NCBI GenBank assembly: GCA_946623485.1
Contig: CAMORF010000132.1
Coordinates: forward strand, 1 to 6,624
From: an uncultured Clostridia bacterium
GTDB taxonomy: Bacteria > Bacillota > Clostridia > Lachnospirales > Lachnospiraceae
DNA length: 6,624 nucleotides
Reading direction: 5' to 3'
The notes under the pieces were generated by a model, which worked only from the letters and a program-made list of their open reading frames with translations, had not been told where the DNA came from and did not search any database. A program made the position numbers and the translations under genes. Of this stretch, positions 1 through 6,111 are shown one piece after another (the first letter of the stretch is position 1; each line of letters starts with the position of its first letter).

Positions 1-24
1 CCTCTCAACTTCAACTTTTTTGAG

Positions 25-41
25 CAGATCCTTAGGATCTG
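25..41. other. Perfect palindrome downstream of the EAL gene
   Basis: CAGATCC (25-31) and GGATCTG (35-41) form a perfect 7-bp inverted repeat with a 3-nt centre. It is not followed by a T run on either strand in the transcribed sense; on the minus strand an A tract follows. It is therefore a possible protein site or leader hairpin of a gene beyond the left edge, not a convincing terminator. The rest of 1-110 shows no gene; GAGAGG on the minus strand at the very edge could be a ribosome-binding site for the next gene. Confidence 0.45.
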
Positions 42-110
42 TTACAGAATAACTTATAATCTTGCTTGTCTTTTTCTCTGATTCCACTGGTCAAGGTTCG
101 GTTACACAGA

Positions 111-1376
111 TTACAGGCGGCTTTCAAATTGCTCCCTGGGCATCGGGCGGTCAAAGAAAAATCCCTGGGCAAGATAGCAGTCTATGGATTTCAGGAATAC
201 AGACTGGCTCAGCGTTTCCACACCTTCTGTAATGCAGGAAATGCCAAGCGCTTCCGCCATGGAAACGATCGAACGGATCAGGATCTTACGCTTCTCATCC
301 TTCGGTTCGCCATTCCCGACCGGAACAAGGCTCCTGTCAATCTTGATAAAACTCCATGGAATCTCGCTGAGCGTGCTCATGGACGAATAGCCCGCCCCGA
401 AATCATCCAAAGAACAGGGAATTCCGGCTTCCCGAAGCCCCACAATCAGCTTCTGCAGTTCATGGAAGGATACCTCGGACGCGGTCTCCGTAACCTCGAT
501 CTCAACAGTGCCCTCAGGAAGGGAATATTTCCGGATGGTATTCACAATCCTGTCCAGAAGCTCAGGATTCCCCAGGTTACACCGGGACAGGTTGACAGAG
601 ACGCACACAATCTTGCGCCCTTCATCCAGCCATTTTCTCAAGTCCCGGCAAACATGCTCCAGCACATAAAAATCAAGGTCGCAGATCGCGCCATTCCGCT
701 CCAGCACCGGGATAAAATCCCCCGGCATCATCATCTGGCCATTGTGGAACCATCTGCACAAAGCCTCAGCCCCGCACAGATGATACCTGTGCAGTTCCAC
801 CTTCGGCTGATAATAAACCTGGAACTCTTCCGCCGCGATCGCTGTGCGGAACATCGTCTCAACCTGTTTTTCATAGTTCAGCTTTCTTCGGATCTCTTCA
901 TCATAAAACAGCCAGGTTGTGTTTGGCCGGTATTTCGCGATACGCCTTGCCGTATTCATGGCATTCATCAGAGCAGGCGCATCCTTCTCTTCGCTGATCC
1001 GGATAAACCCGGCATTGCTGCTCATAAAGATGCCCTGATCCGTCACCTCCGGGAGCTTCAGAATGACCCCTTTCACGCATGCAATGACATCCTCACGGTG
1101 TTCCTTGCGGTAGACCGCGAAAAAACGGTCTCCCCCGATGCGTGCGATGACTCCGTCATCCCCGATCCTGCTTTTCAGCTGCGCGATGTATGCATGCATG
1201 ACCTTCGATCCGTTATCCATTCCGAAACGGTTATTGATAATGGTCATTCCCGTAAGGTTCAGGCTCACCCCGTCATACGCTTCTGCCTGAGGCGAGGACG
1301 CGATCTGCTGCAGATATTCCATCGCATGCTCAAAAGAGCAGCCTCCCATCTGTTCGTCTGGCGTGTTGATATTCAT
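111..1376 (-). CDS. c-di-GMP phosphodiesterase with degenerate GGDEF and intact EAL domain
   Basis: The 421-residue cytoplasmic protein has a GGDEF-like domain (about 30-160) and an EAL domain (about 170-421). EAL domains hydrolyse cyclic di-GMP to pGpG. The catalytic set appears complete by family alignment: E204 in the EALCRW motif, N262, E294, D324 and D325 in LDDFGAGYSS, K345 in IKID, E384 in TEGVET and Q404 in QGF. The cyclase domain looks dead: the signature is GGDRF (81-85), and the usual metal-binding DxD and substrate ND positions read N40, T42 and NN (48-49). It may instead act as a regulatory domain. No signal peptide or membrane helix is visible. The start at 1376 overlaps the upstream stop as TGATG with a good ribosome-binding site, indicating translational coupling to the PocR-domain protein, which may supply the sensory input. 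Enzyme class is firm; the regulated process is unknown. Confidence 0.92.
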   Translation of the reverse strand: MNINTPDEQMGGCSFEHAMEYLQQIASSPQAEAYDGVSLNLTGMTIINNRFGMDNGSKVMHAYIAQLKSRIGDDGVIARIGGDRFFAVYRKEHREDVIACVKGVILKLPEVTDQGIFMSSNAGFIRISEEKDAPALMNAMNTARRIAKYRPNTTWLFYDEEIRRKLNYEKQVETMFRTAIAAEEFQVYYQPKVELHRYHLCGAEALCRWFHNGQMMMPGDFIPVLERNGAICDLDFYVLEHVCRDLRKWLDEGRKIVCVSVNLSRCNLGNPELLDRIVNTIRKYSLPEGTVEIEVTETASEVSFHELQKLIVGLREAGIPCSLDDFGAGYSSMSTLSEIPWSFIKIDRSLVPVGNGEPKDEKRKILIRSIVSMAEALGISCITEGVETLSQSVFLKSIDCYLAQGFFFDRPMPREQFESRL

Positions 1377-2605
1377 CAGTAGAAGCCTCCCTTCGCCGGA
1401 AGCTGAGGAACCGAAAACTCCATGCAGAAGCCTTCTCCCTCCGGGCCGGAACATGTAAGTCCGGCCGACAGTTTTTTCGCAACGGCCGCAGCTGTCGTCA
1501 GCTCCAGGTATTCAAGATCCCTGTTTTCCAGGAGAACATCCCATTCCCCGCAAAGCGCATTTCCAATCTGAACCAATTCCTCGCCGGAAAGCAGCAGTCC
1601 GGGACATCTGACACGGATCGTAATCAACGCAGCATAGCCATCCTGTTTCCCTTCTGCAGAGATAACCACTGCCTTGTCAGGATATTCATTTGTCAAAAAG
1701 CGTAAGATCCTGTTCAGCACATCACTGATCGCGACCGGGTCTCCGCACAGATACGGCGGAACATTTTCCAGAATCTTATCCGGAAGCTGAACATTCCCGC
1801 CGTAGGGAGCCCTTACGCGGGTCAGAACCCACTGCAGTTCATACGTGACCTCACGGATCCTGTAATCCTTGTCAGCACAGCTCTGGTACTCCGAATGATC
1901 TCTGATCACCTCTCTGACGGAGTCCGTCTGCCGAAGCACCTCCTCCAATTCCTCCCGCAGCAGGACATCGCCGTCCTCCGGCCCTATGGCATCTGAGAGC
2001 GTTTTCAAATACCTGTCAAACAGCGCCTTCACGTCTTCCGCGAATTGCGCTCTCGCATTCGCGTCCGCGACAGCCTTCATGTCCTTGATATGTTCTTCAT
2101 AATACAAAAAACTGAGGTCACAAAGAAACTCCACCGTCTTCTTGATGAAGTTCAGCTTTTCGCCAAGAATGTCCTCGCTGCTGCAGGGCATCTCCCGATA
2201 TGCGCTTTCCAGTTCCCCGATGGGCACGCCTGTCACCCGGGACAGCTTCTCCAGATTGTCCTCCGGCTCTGTCCCGGTTTTCATCTGGCCGCCCACCAGA
2301 AGGCCAATCACTTCACCATGGAAAACAATGGCTGCCGAAAAATCAATAAAACCGGCAAGGCACCTGTATACGTGCGTTTCCTTGCTCAGCAGCGTCTCAT
2401 GCCCGCCCTTCCGGTCACTCAGCTCACACAAAATCTCTCCCTGAGAGGTATTCCTCACAAGGCTGCACATACGCACTCCGGAGACCGGCTCGATCAACGG
2501 CGTACCATGAAGATCCGTAATCATCAATGATGTCCCCAGGTAAGACGCGAACAGAGACTGAAGCCTTCTCAAAAATGGAGCATTGATCAGATCAAGCAGT
2601 TTCAT
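1376..2605 (-). CDS. PocR-domain sensor with degenerate histidine-kinase-like C-terminus
   Basis: The 409-residue product opens with a PocR domain (about 1-165), a PAS-like ligand-sensing fold named after the propanediol-utilisation regulator. Its cysteines at 47, 60 and 82, the CLAGF segment at 82-86 and the GEVIGLLVGGQ strand at 97-107 fit that family. A helical, probably coiled-coil connector follows (about 165-262). Residues 287-400 resemble a histidine-kinase ATPase domain: CGDPVAISDVLNRIL (287-301) looks like the N-box region and GPEGEGFCMEFSVP (387-400) like its final strands. However, no phosphoacceptor H-box, no DxGxG box and no GxGL lid are visible, so ATP binding is doubtful. No membrane helices are seen, so it is probably cytoplasmic. 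Start choice: AAGGA at 2616-2620 is 10 nt from ATG 2605, while ATG 2611 and TTG 2614 lie too close. It overlaps the EAL gene by one base. The ligand is unknown. Confidence 0.8.
   Translation of the reverse strand: MKLLDLINAPFLRRLQSLFASYLGTSLMITDLHGTPLIEPVSGVRMCSLVRNTSQGEILCELSDRKGGHETLLSKETHVYRCLAGFIDFSAAIVFHGEVIGLLVGGQMKTGTEPEDNLEKLSRVTGVPIGELESAYREMPCSSEDILGEKLNFIKKTVEFLCDLSFLYYEEHIKDMKAVADANARAQFAEDVKALFDRYLKTLSDAIGPEDGDVLLREELEEVLRQTDSVREVIRDHSEYQSCADKDYRIREVTYELQWVLTRVRAPYGGNVQLPDKILENVPPYLCGDPVAISDVLNRILRFLTNEYPDKAVVISAEGKQDGYAALITIRVRCPGLLLSGEELVQIGNALCGEWDVLLENRDLEYLELTTAAAVAKKLSAGLTCSGPEGEGFCMEFSVPQLPAKGGFY
1386..1391 (-). promoter_or_regulatory. Shine-Dalgarno site deciding the EAL gene start
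   Basis: The minus strand reads GGGAGG here, inside the end of the upstream gene, 9 nt before the ATG at 1376. The reading frame remains open to an ATG at 1454, but that start would overlap the upstream gene by 79 bp. The site and the TGATG stop-start overlap favour 1376. Confidence 0.75.
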
Positions 2606-2643
2606 AACCATCAATTCCTTCCAGATTGTCTCAGAAACAACTC

Positions 2644-2673
2644 AGTTTATCACAGTTTTGTCTGGAAGCACAA
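2644..2673 (-). promoter_or_regulatory. Possible promoter of the PocR/EAL unit
   Basis: The minus strand shows TAAACT (2644-2649) preceded by TGA, which gives an extended -10 motif. A weak -35 candidate, TTGTGC (2668-2673), lies 18 nt upstream. It sits just beyond the AT-rich hairpin and about 39 bp upstream of the gene start. The match is modest and transcription could instead arise by readthrough from dprA. Confidence 0.35.
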
Positions 2674-2675
2674 GA

Positions 2676-2705
2676 AAGAAAAATGCATTTTGCTTTTATG
2701 CATTT
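2676..2705 (-). terminator. Possible weak terminator after dprA
   Basis: On the minus strand AAATGCAT (2705-2698) and ATGCATTT (2688-2681) form a perfect 8-bp stem around a 9-nt loop, followed by TTCTTTC. The tail is moderately T-rich but the stem is AT-rich, so termination may be partial and some dprA transcripts may continue into the PocR-domain gene. Confidence 0.4.
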
Positions 2706-2718
2706 GCCAGTCTCAGGG

Positions 2719-2758
2719 GAAATGAAGGAAATGAAGAAAATGTAGGGAATGAAAGGAA
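2719..2758. repeat. Degenerate 9-bp purine-rich microrepeat
   Basis: On the plus strand two exact copies of GAAATGAAG (2719-2727, 2728-2736) are followed by diverged copies (2737-2745 and 2746-2755) that run up to the dprA stop codon. One strand is almost purely purine. It lies in the dprA 3' untranslated region. It may be simple slippage, and I infer no function. Confidence 0.6.
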
Positions 2759-3934
2759 TTATGACGCGATTTTTACTGTGAAGCGGTTCTTCGACACTTC
2801 AATTGCCATGCTTTTCAGCTGCAGGCCCAGGAGCGCCCGCATGGTCTGAAGGAGCGTCAGTCCGGTTTCGGCTGCAATTTCATCCAACGCTCTCGCATCC
2901 GTGCTGAGCGCATCATAGATCTTCTGCTCATCCTCATCCAGGTCGCTCCTTCTGCCTCGTTCCTCATCATCCTGCCGGGGGTGGATCCGCTTCAGGTCGA
3001 GGGAAGCGGCAAGGTTGTCCAGCAGGCTGTCAGCGGAAAGGACAATCCCGGCCCCCTGGTCGATCAGGCGATTGCAGCCATAGCTCAGAAGGTCATTGTA
3101 ACGGCCCGGAACCGCGTACACCTCTTTCCCCTGATCCAGCGCCAGATCAGCCGTAATCAAGGAACCGCTCTGCGCGCGTGCCTCCACCACGATCACCGCA
3201 TCCGCGAGTCCCGAAATGATACGGTTGCGCTGGGGAAAATGAGGCCTGAGCGGCGGTGTTTTGCATGGATATTCCGACAGAATCCCTCCCGCCTCCGGCA
3301 GACGGTCATATAGATCCACGTTTTCCTGGGGATAGCATACATCCACCCCGCAGCCAAGGACCGCAAAAGAAGTTCCGCCGGAGGAAATGCACGCTGTCTG
3401 GGCCACGGAGTCGATCCCGGCTGCCATCCCGCTGATGACCTGGTATCCCTCCCCCGCCAGGCGTTCTCCCAGGAGCGAAGCCATCTGCCTTCCATAAGTG
3501 CTGCAGCTCCTGGCGCCGACCACCGCAACCGACGGTGTTCCAGGATCCGGGAGCGCGCCGCGGTAAAACAGGCCATAGGGGCAGTCCGGAAGATGGATCA
3601 GCTTTTCCGGAAAATGCTCTGACTGCCGGCTGACAAATTGCAGTTTCCGTTTCACAAGCATCTCTTCCACGTCCACAAGCCCCGTTGTGTCCTTGTACGC
3701 AATCAGGGCATTCACCCACCTTGTCGTTGGTTCATCTTCCAGCTTCTTCCATCTTGCCAGCTCCCTGGGATGGGCCTCGTACAGGTTCTTCGGGTCACCG
3801 AAAAAACGGATCAGCCCCGCAATTTCATTCCGGTAAAGGCCGGGACAGCTGCACAGCCAAAGCCAGTATCTTTCCATCAGGCTGCTCTTGTTTTCAGCCC
3901 TTTCCAATTCATTCATCATTCCATCCATATCCAT
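2759..3934 (-). CDS. dprA: DNA-processing protein DprA
   Basis: DprA (Smf) is a cytoplasmic protein that binds single-stranded DNA entering during transformation, displaces SSB and loads RecA. In this 391-residue protein residues 20-90 are the helical SAM-like domain. The Rossmann-like core runs from about 115 to 305, with VVGARSCSTYG (138-148), SGMAAGID (168-175), AVLGCGVDVCYP (191-202), FPQRNRIISGLADAVIVVEA (233-252), SGSLITADLA (256-265), YAVPGR (273-278) and NRLIDQGA (288-295). A charged linker (315-335) leads to a winged-helix domain (336-391) seen in many DprA proteins. All core motifs are intact. AGGAGG (3939-3944) is only 4 nt from the chosen ATG; the ATG at 3928 would have a 10-nt gap, so the protein may start two residues later. 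It follows comM by 48 bp. In many Firmicutes topA comes next, but here a PocR-domain gene does. Confidence 0.96.
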   Translation of the reverse strand: MDMDGMMNELERAENKSSLMERYWLWLCSCPGLYRNEIAGLIRFFGDPKNLYEAHPRELARWKKLEDEPTTRWVNALIAYKDTTGLVDVEEMLVKRKLQFVSRQSEHFPEKLIHLPDCPYGLFYRGALPDPGTPSVAVVGARSCSTYGRQMASLLGERLAGEGYQVISGMAAGIDSVAQTACISSGGTSFAVLGCGVDVCYPQENVDLYDRLPEAGGILSEYPCKTPPLRPHFPQRNRIISGLADAVIVVEARAQSGSLITADLALDQGKEVYAVPGRYNDLLSYGCNRLIDQGAGIVLSADSLLDNLAASLDLKRIHPRQDDEERGRRSDLDEDEQKIYDALSTDARALDEIAAETGLTLLQTMRALLGLQLKSMAIEVSKNRFTVKIAS

Positions 3935-3982
3935 GAGTCCTCCTCGTTGTTCTGATTGCGCTGCAGGTTCAAGCCCTTGCCA

Positions 3983-5593
3983 TCATGATGCCCGGAGCGC
4001 ATTTTCCCAGTACTTCCTGTCAACCGCCCTGTAGGACACCGCCTCGGCAAGATGTTCCTCACGGATCACAGGTTCCCCTGCAAGATCCGCGATGGTGCGG
4101 GCAGTCTTCAGAATCCGGTTATAGGAACGTGCTGTCAGGTGCATCCGCTCAAATACCTGCCCCATCATCTTCTCGCCCTCCCGGTTCATCACGCAGTATT
4201 TCCTGACCGCTTCCGAACCCAGATCCGCGTTAAACCGGTACCTGGTTCCCCGGTATCGCTCCTCCTGGATTCCGCGCGCCGCAGTGACCCGTTCCCGGAT
4301 CACCGCCGAGCTGTCCTGCCCCTCAGCCAGGGTCAGTTCCTCATACGTCACCCGATGTGCCTCCACGCACATGTCAATCCGGTCCAGCAATGGCATGCTG
4401 ATCCTCGACAGGTACCGCCTCACCTGGGCATTGGTGCAGGTGCATCTGGTACGATCCGGGAAATATCCGCAAGGGCATGGATTCATCGCCGCAATCAGCA
4501 TGAACTTTGCAGGAAATGTATAGATACCTGACACCCTGCTGATCCGTATGTTCCCGTCTTCCAGCGGTCCACGCAGCATTTCAAGGACGGGGCGGTTGAA
4601 TTCCGGCATCTCATCCAGGTACAGGACACCCCGGTGCGCAAGGGAGATTTCCCCGGGACCCGGCGGGCTTCCCCCGCCGCAGAGGGCAGGCGCAGTGACG
4701 GTATGGTGCGGTGCCCGGAATGGCCTGGTCATCAATAGTCCCGTTCCCTTGGGGAGCGTTCCGGCAATCGAATGAATCTTCGTGATCTCCAGAGCTTCCT
4801 CCATGCTGGTTTCCGGCAGAATTGTTGCGATACGTTTTGCTGTCATGCTCTTCCCGGCCCCGGGCGGCCCGACCATCAGCAGATTATGGAACCCGCTCAC
4901 CGCAATCTCAGCCGCGCGCCGCATCAGCGCCTGTCCGCGGATCTGGGAAAAGTCTATGCCAAGGTTTTCGCTTTGTTGTTTCCGCAATGCCATGATATCG
5001 ATCTTCATGGATCTGAGCGGCGGAGGCGCGATCAGGGGCGGTTCATAGGAGGATTCTTCAATCGGATAAACCTTCCCCCTGGCCCGCTGCGCAAGGAAAT
5101 GGATCACCTGATTCAGATTGGATGCGCCGAGGATCGTAACATCCTCGATCACAGATCCCTCCGCAAGATTGTCATCCGGAACGATGACGGTTTCGCATCC
5201 GTATTCTTTGGCATGCGAAACAATCTCCAGGACACCGCGGACCGGGCCGATCATTCCATTCAGGTTCAGCTCTCCCAGAAGCAGAATCCCCTCCAGCGCC
5301 TGCCTGGGAAAAAAGCCGTAAGCGCCCATGAGAGAGATCGCAATCGCCAGGTCAAACAGCGCTCCCTCCTTATGAAATGACGCCGGCGCAAGATTCACCG
5401 TTACATGCTGGGGGGAAAGCCTGACGCCGCTGTTCCTGAGGGCAGTCCGTACCCGTTCCGCTGCCTCCCGGGTCTCCGACGCCAGGAACCCGACCAGCCC
5501 AAAGGTCGGCAGGCCATCCGACACATCAGCTTCCACCATCACCTTCCGGCTGCGAATCCCGCTGATGGAAGCAGAAACAACAGTGCTGTACAT
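3983..5593 (-). CDS. comM: ComM/YifB family Mg-chelatase-like AAA+ ATPase
   Basis: The 536-residue product belongs to the ComM (YifB) family; in Vibrio cholerae ComM is a hexameric helicase that promotes branch migration during natural transformation. Residues 1-165 form the Lon-protease-like N-terminal domain, opening MYSTVVSASISGI and including VEADVSDGLP. The AAA+ core has Walker A GPPGAGKS at 242-249, the RAPHHTVT stretch at 293-300, GGGSPPGPGEISLAH at 306-320, Walker B VLYLDEM at 323-329 and sensor-1 AAMNP ending at 372. Cysteines 373, 375, 384 and 386 form the family Cys cluster, probably a zinc site. The C-terminal helical domain covers about 440-536. Length fits the family (about 500-510, slightly long). 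The ATG at 5593 is preceded by AAAGGGGG (5602-5609) with an 8-nt gap. dprA begins 48 bp downstream, indicating one operon. Regulation may involve the repeat-bearing leader. Confidence 0.95.
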   Translation of the reverse strand: MYSTVVSASISGIRSRKVMVEADVSDGLPTFGLVGFLASETREAAERVRTALRNSGVRLSPQHVTVNLAPASFHKEGALFDLAIAISLMGAYGFFPRQALEGILLLGELNLNGMIGPVRGVLEIVSHAKEYGCETVIVPDDNLAEGSVIEDVTILGASNLNQVIHFLAQRARGKVYPIEESSYEPPLIAPPPLRSMKIDIMALRKQQSENLGIDFSQIRGQALMRRAAEIAVSGFHNLLMVGPPGAGKSMTAKRIATILPETSMEEALEITKIHSIAGTLPKGTGLLMTRPFRAPHHTVTAPALCGGGSPPGPGEISLAHRGVLYLDEMPEFNRPVLEMLRGPLEDGNIRISRVSGIYTFPAKFMLIAAMNPCPCGYFPDRTRCTCTNAQVRRYLSRISMPLLDRIDMCVEAHRVTYEELTLAEGQDSSAVIRERVTAARGIQEERYRGTRYRFNADLGSEAVRKYCVMNREGEKMMGQVFERMHLTARSYNRILKTARTIADLAGEPVIREEHLAEAVSYRAVDRKYWENALRAS

Positions 5594-5632
5594 GACATCA
5601 TCCCCCTTTCACAACAGATCTTCGGAAACATA

Positions 5633-5822
5633 CATAAAATAGCAGCATGAATCATGCATAAGATGACAGAGTTGAATCTGCATAAAATAACAGAGTTGAA
5701 TCTGCATAAGATCACAGAATTGATTCTGCATAAGATCACAGAATTGATTCTGCATAAGATCGCAGAATTGAATCTACACTAAGACACAGTGGAATCGGTA
5801 TAAGATAACAGATGCTATGCAT
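5633..5822. repeat. 24-bp tandem repeat array upstream of comM
   Basis: Read on the plus strand, units begin CATAAGAT or CATAAAAT and end near TCTG. Six in-phase 24-bp copies start at 5633, 5657, 5681, 5705, 5729 and 5753; two degenerate ones follow at 5777 (22 bp) and 5799. Copies 4 and 5 are identical. Each good unit carries a dyad: CAGAAT-TG-ATTCTG in copies 4 and 5, a one-mismatch version in 2 and 3. The outer copies keep a palindrome with different bases: GCATGA-A-TCATGC at 5645-5657 and GATGC-TAT-GCATC at 5811-5823. Units abut with no spacers, so this is not a CRISPR array. The array lies between the predicted comM promoter and its ribosome-binding site, so it would be transcribed as a row of small hairpins or act as repeated protein sites. 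The remaining 5823-5932 stretch holds two dyads and no gene. Confidence 0.9.
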
Positions 5823-5849
5823 CATGCTCAGGGAAAGAACGAAATCACA

Positions 5850-5876
5850 GTCTGGCATCATTGCGTTTGCCCAGAC
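5850..5876. other. Hairpin-forming dyad in comM leader
   Basis: GTCTGGC (5850-5856) pairs with GCCCAGAC (5869-5876), seven pairs with one bulged C, around a 12-nt loop. In the comM leader RNA it would form a stem-loop upstream of the tandem repeats. It is not followed by a U tract. I do not recognise a known riboswitch fold in the leader. Confidence 0.4.
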
Positions 5877-5880
5877 AACT

Positions 5881-5903
5881 TGACACAAAAAGAAAATGTG
5901 ACA
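5881..5903. other. Imperfect inverted repeat in comM leader
   Basis: On the plus strand TGACACA (5881-5887) and TGTGACA (5897-5903) match as an inverted repeat at 6 of 7 positions around a 9-nt A-rich centre. It lies about 30 nt downstream of the predicted comM transcription start. It could be a protein-binding dyad or an early leader hairpin. It has no T tract, so it is not a terminator. Confidence 0.35.
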
Positions 5904-5938
5904 TATCCGACAGGATAAAAGATATTTAAGATGTAATC

Positions 5939-5967
5939 ACAATAACCCGGAAGACCGGTTTTGTCAA
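5939..5967 (-). promoter_or_regulatory. Probable promoter of comM-dprA
   Basis: On the minus strand a perfect TTGACA (5962-5967) lies exactly 17 nt upstream of TATTGT (5939-5944), a 4-of-6 match to the -10 consensus. It sits just past the tRNA terminator and points at comM. The spacer contains two CCGG tetramers separated by TCTT, an imperfect dyad that could be an operator. Transcription should begin near 5932, giving comM a leader of about 340 nt. The start site is inferred; a second promoter closer to comM cannot be excluded. Confidence 0.6.
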
Positions 5968-5972
5968 CCCCA

Positions 5973-6004
5973 AATAAAAGACCGAGAGTTCATCACTCTC
6001 GGTC
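5973..6004 (-). terminator. Intrinsic terminator after tRNA-Thr
   Basis: On the minus strand a perfect 10-bp stem, GACCGAGAGT (6004-5995) and ACTCTCGGTC (5989-5980), encloses a 5-nt loop (5990-5994) and is followed by TTTTATTT. It begins 7 nt after the tRNA 3' end and should end the tRNA transcript, and any readthrough from secG. It isolates the comM-dprA unit, whose -35 box lies only about 6 bp beyond the T tract. Confidence 0.92.
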
Positions 6005-6011
6005 TCCGAAA

Positions 6012-6084
6012 AGCTGCTGACCAGAATCGAACTGGTGACCTCCACATTACCAATGTGACGCTCTACCGACTGAGCCACAGCAGC
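6012..6084 (-). tRNA. tRNA-Thr, anticodon GGT
   Basis: The minus strand folds as a complete 73-nt cloverleaf. The 7-bp acceptor stem is GCTGCTG with CAGCAGC, the D stem is GCTC/GAGC, the anticodon stem is TCACA/TGTGG, the anticodon loop is TTGGTAA, the variable loop is AGGTC, the T stem is ACCAG/CTGGT and the T loop is TTCGATT. Anticodon GGT reads ACC and ACU threonine codons. The discriminator base is T and no CCA is encoded, so the 3' end must be completed by CCA-adding enzyme. The gene stands alone between its promoter and terminator, not in a tRNA cluster. I see no integrase gene or duplicated 3' tRNA end nearby, so it does not appear to be used as an integration site here. Confidence 0.97.
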
Positions 6085-6087
6085 CTA

Positions 6088-6103
6088 TTGACATTTTCGT
6101 CAA
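6088..6103 (-). other. Small hairpin in tRNA-Thr 5' leader
   Basis: The minus strand reads TTGAC, a six-base loop, then GTCAA, ending 3 nt before the mature tRNA 5' end. In the precursor it would form a 5-bp leader hairpin next to the RNase P cleavage site. The stem is short, so it may be incidental. Confidence 0.35.
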
Positions 6104-6111
6104 CGACACGG

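Noticed and set aside
66..1382. A long plus-strand reading frame (438 codons) opposite the EAL gene
   Set aside because: It is a mirror frame of a well-supported gene. The product has no recognisable domain and the opposite strand carries the complete EAL motif set.
1377..1454. A 26-codon N-terminal extension of the EAL protein starting at 1454
   Set aside because: It would overlap the PocR gene by 79 bp, while the ATG at 1376 has GGGAGG 9 nt upstream and a TGATG coupling overlap.
3193..3719. Overlapping minus-strand frames inside dprA
   Set aside because: They are out-of-frame shadows of dprA with GC-rich composition and no recognisable motifs.
5539..5739. A 66-codon minus-strand reading frame across the repeats with an 8-residue repeating peptide
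   Set aside because: It is open only because the 24-bp unit is a multiple of three. It starts with GTG inside a repeat, has no ribosome-binding site, and ends inside comM in another frame.
5633..5822. CRISPR array
   Set aside because: The units are 24 bp and directly abutting, with no unique spacers, and no cas gene is nearby.
5880..5909. Plus-strand promoter starting with TTGACA at 5880
   Set aside because: No acceptable -10 box lies 16-18 nt downstream, and no plus-strand gene follows.
6012..6084. tRNA-Thr as an integration site for a mobile element
   Set aside because: I saw no integrase, no repeat of the tRNA 3' end and no abrupt change of gene type next to it.
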